A stretch of 64,000 bases of DNA, taken from NCBI GenBank assembly GCA_963792365.1, contig CAWBVW010000002.1, forward strand, positions 1 to 64,000. Direction: 5' to 3'. Of the stretch, positions 59,110 to 64,000 are shown in pieces. Under the pieces are notes generated by a model. It saw nothing but the letters and a program-made list of their open reading frames with translations. It did not search any database and was not told where the DNA came from. Source of the DNA: JAOUGY01 sp963792365. GTDB lineage: Bacteria > Actinomycetota > Acidimicrobiia > Spongiisociales > ZC4RG35. Each line of letters opens with the position of its first letter. Position 1 is the stretch's first letter. Position numbers and translations under genes: made by a program.

Positions 59110-59982
59110 GTGTCGGCAACGTACGGAGAGATCATCTACGAAGTGGCGGACAGCGTCGCCTGGATCACCATCGATCGGCCGGAGGTCAAGAACGCTTTTC
59201 GGGAGCAGACGCTGGATGAGCTGGCGGATGCGTTCAATCGCACCCGTGAGGATCCATCCATAGCCTGTGCGGTCGTGTCGGGTGCCGGGGGTGCGTTCTC
59301 GGCCGGTGGCGATTTCCACGCCATGATGAAGCTGAACAAGGCCAACTCGTACATGTGGAACGACCGCATGCTCAAGGTCGCCATGACGATCCGCAATCTC
59401 CCTATCCCGGTGATCGCCATGGTCGAAGGGCCGTGTGTCGGCGGCGGGCACGAGCTGATGCTGTGGTGCGACCTGGTCGTCGCCGCCGACGACTCGACCT
59501 TCGGTCAAACCGGTGCTCGGGTCGGCGCATGTCCGACGGTGGGGGCGACGCAGTACATCTCCAAACTCATCGGCGAGCGACGAGCCAAGGAGATGATCTT
59601 CCTCTGCAAGACCTACTCGGGGAAGGAAGCGGCCGAGATCGGTCTCGCCAACATCTCGGTGCCGGCCGACCAACTGCGGTCGAAGGTGGAAGAGGTCTGT
59701 CGCCAGATCGTCGGATATTCAAGCGCGACGATCCGCGCCACCAAGGTGTCGCTCAACTTCGACTCCGATGCCCTCTATCCATCGTGGCAGCACGGCATGG
59801 AACTACTGGCCAACATCTGGGGGACCGAGGAGTCGTTGGAGGGCATGAACGCCTTCCTCGAGAAGCGCAAGCCCGACTTCCAGCAATTCAGAGATCGCAA
59901 CAAGGCTGAGCTCGACCGGTACAAGGACGCTTTCGATGCGGGCCTCAACCAGTCCGAGAAGTCGCGCGACGCCCGCGCATGA
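59110..59982 (+). CDS. Crotonase superfamily protein, MenB-like (enoyl-CoA hydratase/hydrolase)
   Basis: A 290-residue crotonase. AGGAFSAGGDFHAM near 60-73 and EGPCVGGGHELML near 105 form the oxyanion hole. The C-terminal half is MenB-like: FGQTGARVGACPT, then EMIFLCKTYSGKEAAEIGLA and finally EGMNAFLEKRKPDFQQF. That pattern belongs to naphthoyl-CoA synthases and ring-opening 6-oxocyclohexenoyl-CoA hydrolases, so a carbon-carbon bond forming or breaking step on a CoA thioester is expected. The GTG at 59110 has GGAGG eight bases upstream and is preferred to GTG 59101. A CoA-transferase follows in the operon. Confidence 0.83.
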   Translation: MSATYGEIIYEVADSVAWITIDRPEVKNAFREQTLDELADAFNRTREDPSIACAVVSGAGGAFSAGGDFHAMMKLNKANSYMWNDRMLKVAMTIRNLPIPVIAMVEGPCVGGGHELMLWCDLVVAADDSTFGQTGARVGACPTVGATQYISKLIGERRAKEMIFLCKTYSGKEAAEIGLANISVPADQLRSKVEEVCRQIVGYSSATIRATKVSLNFDSDALYPSWQHGMELLANIWGTEESLEGMNAFLEKRKPDFQQFRDRNKAELDRYKDAFDAGLNQSEKSRDARA

Positions 59983-60003
59983 TCTCGCCGGAAGCCCACT
60001 GAC

Positions 60004-61191
60004 GTGGGTGCACTCGATGGCCTGGTGGTGTTGGACCTGACCAGGGTGCTCGCCGGCCCGCTCGCGGCCATGTTGCTCGGCGACATGGGGGCGGACGTGA
60101 TCAAGGTGGAACGACCGGGGACGGGCGACGACACGCGGGGTTGGGGCCCACCGTTCATAGGCACCGAGTCCGCCTATTACCTCGGCGTGAATCGGAACAA
60201 GCGAAGCTGCACGCTCGACCTCGGCTCAGACGAGGGCCGTCGAATCCTGGGCCGGCTCCTCCAGCAGGCCGACATCGTCTTGGACAACTACAAGATCGGG
60301 ACGTTGGAACGTTGGGGGTTCGACGAAGCCTGGTTCGATGAGCACGCCCCGCGGGCTGTGAGATGCACCATCAGTGGCTATGGCTCGACCGGTCCCAAGG
60401 CCGGGATGCCCGGCTACGACTTCATCTTGCAGGCCGAGACCGGACTCATGTCCATCACAGGCGAGCCGGAGGGTGCATCGATGAAGCTGGGCGTGGCGAT
60501 CGTCGACATCTGCACCGGCATGCTGGCGGCGATGTCGGTCCTGGCCGGGATCACGTCGAGGGCCGTCACCGGACTGGGACAGCGCACCGAGGTCACGCTT
60601 CACGACACCGGCCTGCTGATGTTGGCCAACGTTGCCGCCAACCACCTGGCGTCGGGCGCCGTCCCAAGTCGATTCGGGAACGGTCACCCGAACATCGTTC
60701 CGTACCGGACCTTCGATACGGCCGATGGAGAGATCGCAGTGTCGGTCGGCAACGATGCACAGTTTGCGGCGTTTGCCGGGGTGCTCGGTCACCCTGAGTG
60801 GGCCGACGACGAACGATTCTCACGAAACCGTGACCGGGTGGAGCATCGGGATCTGGTCGACGGACTGATCCAGGAGGTCATGGTGACTCGGTCTCGCGCC
60901 CGGTGGATCGGACTTCTCGATGAGGCGGGTATCCCGTCCGGTCCGATCAACACTGTGGCGGAGGCACTGTCGTCGGCCCAGACGGCGGGTAGGGGGATGG
61001 TCACCGAGGTCGACCACCCGGTCCAAGGTCTGATCCGGATGCTCGGTCTGCCCATTCGATTCGACGGAACGCCATCTTCGATCAGGCGTCACCCTCCCAT
61101 GCTCGGCGAGCACACCGACGAGGTGCTGAGGGAGATGGCGGGGTTGAGTCAGAACGAGATCGAAGATCTTCGTTCGCGCGGCGTGGCCTGA
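60004..61191 (+). CDS. Family III CoA-transferase (CaiB/BaiF)
   Basis: A 395-residue CoA-transferase. It opens with VLDLTRVLAGPLAAMLLGDM, followed by GADVIKVERPGTGDDTR, the usual N-terminal signature; the catalytic Asp is probably in MPGYDFILQAETG near 140, and GHPNIVPYRTFDTADG near 225 is also standard. It moves CoA between acyl groups, here probably activating the acid that becomes the substrate of the crotonase encoded 21 bp upstream. The GTG start at 60004 lacks a strong ribosome site. Substrate not known; the pair resembles alicyclic or bile-acid type degradation modules. Confidence 0.87.
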   Translation: MGALDGLVVLDLTRVLAGPLAAMLLGDMGADVIKVERPGTGDDTRGWGPPFIGTESAYYLGVNRNKRSCTLDLGSDEGRRILGRLLQQADIVLDNYKIGTLERWGFDEAWFDEHAPRAVRCTISGYGSTGPKAGMPGYDFILQAETGLMSITGEPEGASMKLGVAIVDICTGMLAAMSVLAGITSRAVTGLGQRTEVTLHDTGLLMLANVAANHLASGAVPSRFGNGHPNIVPYRTFDTADGEIAVSVGNDAQFAAFAGVLGHPEWADDERFSRNRDRVEHRDLVDGLIQEVMVTRSRARWIGLLDEAGIPSGPINTVAEALSSAQTAGRGMVTEVDHPVQGLIRMLGLPIRFDGTPSSIRRHPPMLGEHTDEVLREMAGLSQNEIEDLRSRGVA

Positions 61192-61236
61192 AGGCGCGAT
61201 CGAATCCGCATCACGGAAGGGATGGAGTCGGTTGGT

Positions 61237-61629
61237 TCAGCACGGCTCGGGTCGGAAACGGATGGTGACCCGTTCCGCCGGTGAGGCCATGAACTCGCCG
61301 ATGGCATCCGTGGTCCGTGCCGTGCGCACACGAGACACTGGTGCGGTCGCCTCGATCGGACCACTGCCGATCAGGTGCGATCCGAAGTCGATACCGATTG
61401 ACGTCTGTTCTGCTCGCCCCCCGCTCAGCAGGACCCAGCAATAGGGATCCCGACGGAGGTTGACGACCGTCCGGGAACTCTCGAACGACTGGAAGACCAG
61501 GGTGCCATCCGGCATCACGCAACAGACGAGCGACGAGAGGTTGATGGTGGCGTCCTCGTTTCTCGTCCCGACAACCGCCGGACTCGATCGATCGCTCCCA
61601 CCATTCGAGACTCCATGCGGCGTGTTCAT
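61237..61629 (-). CDS. Pyridoxamine 5'-phosphate oxidase-like flavin-binding protein
   Basis: A 130-residue split-barrel protein. PAVVGTRNEDATINLSSLV near 18-36 and LVFQSFESSRTVVNLRRDP near 46-64 are the cofactor-binding strands of PPOX-type FMN or F420 proteins. It is short and the N-terminal helix is weakly conserved. I use the ATG at 61629, but no ribosome site precedes it, and an earlier start in the same frame is possible. It is convergent with the CoA-transferase and divergent from the DUF5658 gene. Redox cofactor binding or F420-dependent reduction is likely; details unknown. Confidence 0.65.
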   Translation of the reverse strand: MNTPHGVSNGGSDRSSPAVVGTRNEDATINLSSLVCCVMPDGTLVFQSFESSRTVVNLRRDPYCWVLLSGGRAEQTSIGIDFGSHLIGSGPIEATAPVSRVRTARTTDAIGEFMASPAERVTIRFRPEPC

Positions 61630-61769
61630 CGGAGGTTTGGATCGTACATCGGACGGGCATCCCTCGGTCGTCGAGCCTCCGTCGGTGGCCGTGGCTGACC
61701 CTGGTTCGGCCTCCCGACGTTTCTGCTCGCACTGGGTACGATCAAGGCCAGGCACTACGGGGAGTGGTC

Positions 61770-62228
61770 ATGGCGGTCGAGGTTTCGGGGGAACGTCGAA
61801 GCAACGAGCGACGGGAGCGGCGACGGCCGGTGAGGGTGGAGCGAAGGAGTGGCTTCGACCGCCGCGTGCCGACCTCGAACCGACCCGGTGACCGGTACGT
61901 CCGCATGCTCCACGCCTACCGCGAGAACCCCCGAACCATTCTGCTGACGCTTGTGGTCTTCACCGCTCTCAACCTCGCCGATCTCGTCTTGACGCTCCGG
62001 AGTCTCTCGCTGGGGGCTCGCGAGGCGAACCCCGCCATGAAGGCGCTGTTCGACATCCATCCCGTGTGGGCCGGCGTCGTCAAGATGGGGGTGGGCATGA
62101 TCGTCGCCGAGCTCATCTGGGCTTGGCGTCACCATCGATCGGCGCTGGCTTTGTCGATCGGCATGACGGTCGCCATGGCAGGCATCTTCTGCTGGCACAT
62201 GTTCATCTCACAGCGCCTCCCACTTTGA
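61770..62228 (+). CDS. DUF5658-type membrane protein
   Basis: A 152-residue protein with a very basic N-terminus (ERRSNERRERRRPVRVERRS) and three to four transmembrane helices (about 58-76, 90-112, 120-145). The motif LNLADLVLTLRSLSLGAREANPAMKAL, read as NLADLVLTLR then GAREANPAM, is the hallmark of DUF5658. The ATG at 61770 has GGGGAG upstream. The function of the family is unknown; the Arg-rich tail suggests an electrostatic interaction with nucleic acid or lipid. It precedes the LCP remnant by 63 bp. Confidence 0.75.
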   Translation: MAVEVSGERRSNERRERRRPVRVERRSGFDRRVPTSNRPGDRYVRMLHAYRENPRTILLTLVVFTALNLADLVLTLRSLSLGAREANPAMKALFDIHPVWAGVVKMGVGMIVAELIWAWRHHRSALALSIGMTVAMAGIFCWHMFISQRLPL

Positions 62229-62291
62229 ACCTCGGCGTGTGCGATGGCGTGGGGCGGGTAGATATCGATCCCCCGACCTCGAAGGGTCTCG

Positions 62292-62975
62292 ATGCGCCGC
62301 AGCCTCTCGGCCTCCATCATTGCCATTCTCATGGGTGCCACATTGGCTTGGCTCGGCTTCATGTACGTCATACCGGCGACCGGACTCGGCGCCTCGTTGG
62401 GGACAGATCCGGCGCGTGTCGCTCGACGACCGGGCACGGAGGTCGAGCGGTTGCTCGATGTTGAGATTGATCACGCGGTTGCGATCGACATGGTCGGTTT
62501 CCAACGTACGATCGATGCGATCGGTGGGTATCGCATATGCACCGACTACGCCCTGAGGGATCCGAAGTCGGGCTTGGAGCTCGAACCCGGTTGCCACATG
62601 GCCGACGGCGAAACCACGGTCGCATTGATCCGGTCGAGACACACCCAGCGCCGCGTCGAAGGCCGTTGGGAGCCGGTTCCCGCAGTGTCCGATCTCGCTC
62701 GGATGGAGCGCGAACGCCGACTCCTGGTCGACATGCTCCGGAGAGTTGGTGAGGACGTGGGGTTGGACGACCTGCTGGACCTTGCGAGCGAACTGGCGCC
62801 GTACGTGACCGTCGACGACGAGCTTTCGCTGCGCGATGCGGCCAAGTTGGTGTGGCAGCTGAGGGAGGACGAGGTGAGAACGGTCGAGATCCCTGTGATC
62901 GACGATCGGCTCGACACCGGCGCCGAGATCCTCGTGCCGACGGCCGACCCCTCGGACCTCGTCGGGGACCTTTGA
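62292..62975 (+). CDS. LCP (LytR-CpsA-Psr) family protein lacking the N-terminal half of the catalytic domain
   Basis: A 227-residue protein: one transmembrane helix (about 6-28) and then the C-terminal part of an LCP domain. DHAVAIDMVGFQRTIDAIGG near 57-76, LELEPGCHMADGETTVALIR near 95-114 and the RSRHTQRR plus DLARMERERRLL blocks are typical LCP. The preceding ~100 residues that carry the conserved Asp and the RDT and SIPRD motifs are absent. LCP enzymes attach polymers such as arabinogalactan or teichoic acid to peptidoglycan, so this shortened form may be inactive or regulatory. The gene frame is clean, so it is not an obvious pseudogene. Confidence 0.74.
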   Translation: MRRSLSASIIAILMGATLAWLGFMYVIPATGLGASLGTDPARVARRPGTEVERLLDVEIDHAVAIDMVGFQRTIDAIGGYRICTDYALRDPKSGLELEPGCHMADGETTVALIRSRHTQRRVEGRWEPVPAVSDLARMERERRLLVDMLRRVGEDVGLDDLLDLASELAPYVTVDDELSLRDAAKLVWQLREDEVRTVEIPVIDDRLDTGAEILVPTADPSDLVGDL

Positions 62976-63042
62976 AGCCGAACCGTGACGAACGCATGTC
63001 GGGACTGGTAGGTTCCCAGTTCCCCCTTCAGGAGCGAGCGAC

Positions 63043-64000
63043 ATGTCGGAGCGGAGGCTGACGGTCACCCACTTCGGTGCGTTCGAAGTGGAGACCGATG
63101 GGTCGAACATCACGAGTGTGCATCCGTTCGCCAAGGACCCCGATCCGTCGCCGATCGGCCAGTCGCTGGAGGCGATCGGGCGCAACCGAGTGGCTCGACC
63201 TTCGATCCGCCGGTCGTGGCTCGAGTCCGGACCCGGCACGAACAACCACCTGCGTGGGGTGGAGCCGTTCGTCGAAGTGGACTGGGACATGGCTCTCGAT
63301 CTTGTGGCCGCCGAGATCGAGCGGGTGCGCTCGACCTTCGGCAATCAGTCGATATTCGGTGGCTCGTACGGGTGGGGGAGTGCCGGTCGGTTCCACCACG
63401 CCCAGAGTCAGATCCACAGGTTCATGTCGTGCATCGGCGGGCACACCACGAAGGTCGACACCTACTCGACGGCCGCAGCCTCGACCATCGTTCCCCATGT
63501 GGTGGGGACGCCCTGGTGGACCCTGCAGGCCAACTCCACCTCGTGGCCCGTGATCGCGGACAACACCAGGCTGGTCGTTGCGTTCGGAGGGATACCACTC
63601 AAGAACTCGCAGGCCCAGCACGGCGGTCAAGGTCGGCATGCCCTCGGGAGCTGGCTCGAACGCGCTCGTGACAACGGGTGCCGCTTCGTGAACGTGTCGC
63701 CCGTTCGCGACGACCTGTTGGAGACCGTGACCGGCGAGTGGCTTGCCGCCCGGCCTGGGAGCGACGTGGCAATCATGCTTGGGATCCTTCACACCCTCGT
63801 CTCCGAGAGCCTTGCCGACACCGATTTCCTCGGTCGGTACACCGTCGGATGGGACCGGTTGCTTGCATACGTGCTTGGAGAGGGCGACGGAGTGCCCAAG
63901 ACGGCCGAGTGGGCGGCCGACCTGAGCGAGGTTCCCGCCCAACGAATCCGGTCGCTGGCGAACGACATGGCGTCCCATCGAACGATGGTCACGGCCTCAT
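63043..64000 (+). CDS. Molybdopterin oxidoreductase, DMSO/TMAO/biotin-sulfoxide reductase type, cut by the window edge
   Basis: An ATG at 63043 with AGGAG upstream opens a frame of 319 codons that runs off the right edge. VEPFVEVDWDMALDLVAAEI near 85, GGSYGWGSAGRFHHAQSQIH near 108 and KVDTYSTAAASTIVPHVVG near 142 match the BisC/TorA/DorA group; the serine in TYSTAAA is the expected molybdenum ligand. There is no N-terminal iron-sulfur motif and no Tat signal, so it resembles cytoplasmic BisC more than periplasmic TorA. It would reduce S- or N-oxides. The C-terminal pterin-binding domain is outside the window. Confidence 0.87.
   Translation, partial: MSERRLTVTHFGAFEVETDGSNITSVHPFAKDPDPSPIGQSLEAIGRNRVARPSIRRSWLESGPGTNNHLRGVEPFVEVDWDMALDLVAAEIERVRSTFGNQSIFGGSYGWGSAGRFHHAQSQIHRFMSCIGGHTTKVDTYSTAAASTIVPHVVGTPWWTLQANSTSWPVIADNTRLVVAFGGIPLKNSQAQHGGQGRHALGSWLERARDNGCRFVNVSPVRDDLLETVTGEWLAARPGSDVAIMLGILHTLVSESLADTDFLGRYTVGWDRLLAYVLGEGDGVPKTAEWAADLSEVPAQRIRSLANDMASHRTMVTAS

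Overview
This is a high-GC actinobacterial chromosome segment with about 65 protein genes, one tRNA, and no phage, plasmid, insertion-sequence or CRISPR features. Gene content suggests an aerobic or facultative soil or marine actinomycete. The clues are LLM-class flavoenzymes, LacI and FCD-type GntR regulators, several MFS drug/solute carriers, an LCP-type envelope protein, DUF4097 and DUF5658 proteins, and many probable leaderless starts. An Acidimicrobiia-like lineage is my best guess; this is inference, with no marker gene such as rRNA in the window.

Layout. 1-2.2 kb: a truncated OsmC gene and a zinc alcohol dehydrogenase, divergent from a dienelactone hydrolase. 2.2-3.3 kb: a hydrolase related to 2,6-dihydroxypseudooxynicotine hydrolase. 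3.3-8.5 kb: a GntR repressor divergent from a tightly coupled operon of hydrolase, dihydroorotase/hydantoinase-type amidohydrolase, LLM flavoenzyme and LigB/LigA-like extradiol dioxygenase, which looks like a ring-opening pathway. 8.8-17.5 kb: two divergent catabolic units (threonine synthase-like enzyme, MFS, hydrolase, TauE / alcohol dehydrogenase), then a hydroxyacid dehydrogenase-creatininase-cupin-Gfo/Idh/MocA operon. 17.7-22.1 kb: an EamA exporter and a third hydrolase, divergent from a selenoprotein of the GrdB/PrdB family with an in-frame TGA and a SECIS-like hairpin, followed by a small protein and an MFS carrier. 22.5-32 kb: LVIVD protein, AhpD-like proteins, CocE-type hydrolase, oxidoreductases, and a LacI-family regulator. 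32.2 kb: tRNA-Ala(GGC). 32.5-36.4 kb: lipoprotein, membrane protein, an eroded stretch with a dead mazF, and a DUF4097 protein. 36.5-48.6 kb: a second catabolic region (VOC protein, FMN hydroxyacid dehydrogenase, Gfo/Idh/MocA proteins, ACMSD-like amidohydrolase, HpaI aldolase, GntR, M24 peptidase, and an ABC sugar-type importer without its ATPase). 48.7-50.9 kb: an unusual nitrile-hydratase-type pair and an SDR. 51-64 kb: two radical SAM proteins, two two-component systems, a MenB-like crotonase with a family III CoA-transferase, an LCP remnant, and a molybdopterin oxidoreductase cut by the right edge.

How it fits together. Seven near-identical 14-bp palindromes (consensus TGCAATCGRTTGTA) lie in front of catabolic genes between 2.2 and 32.1 kb. 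The only LacI-family regulator in the window (27792-28808) sits among them. I infer a LacI-controlled regulon covering three related hydrolases, the selenoprotein operon, AhpD/OsmC proteins, transporters and dehydrogenases. Its substrate is unknown; the hydrolase family hints at an N-heterocyclic or ketone compound. This regulon and its selenoprotein are the most novel content of the window.
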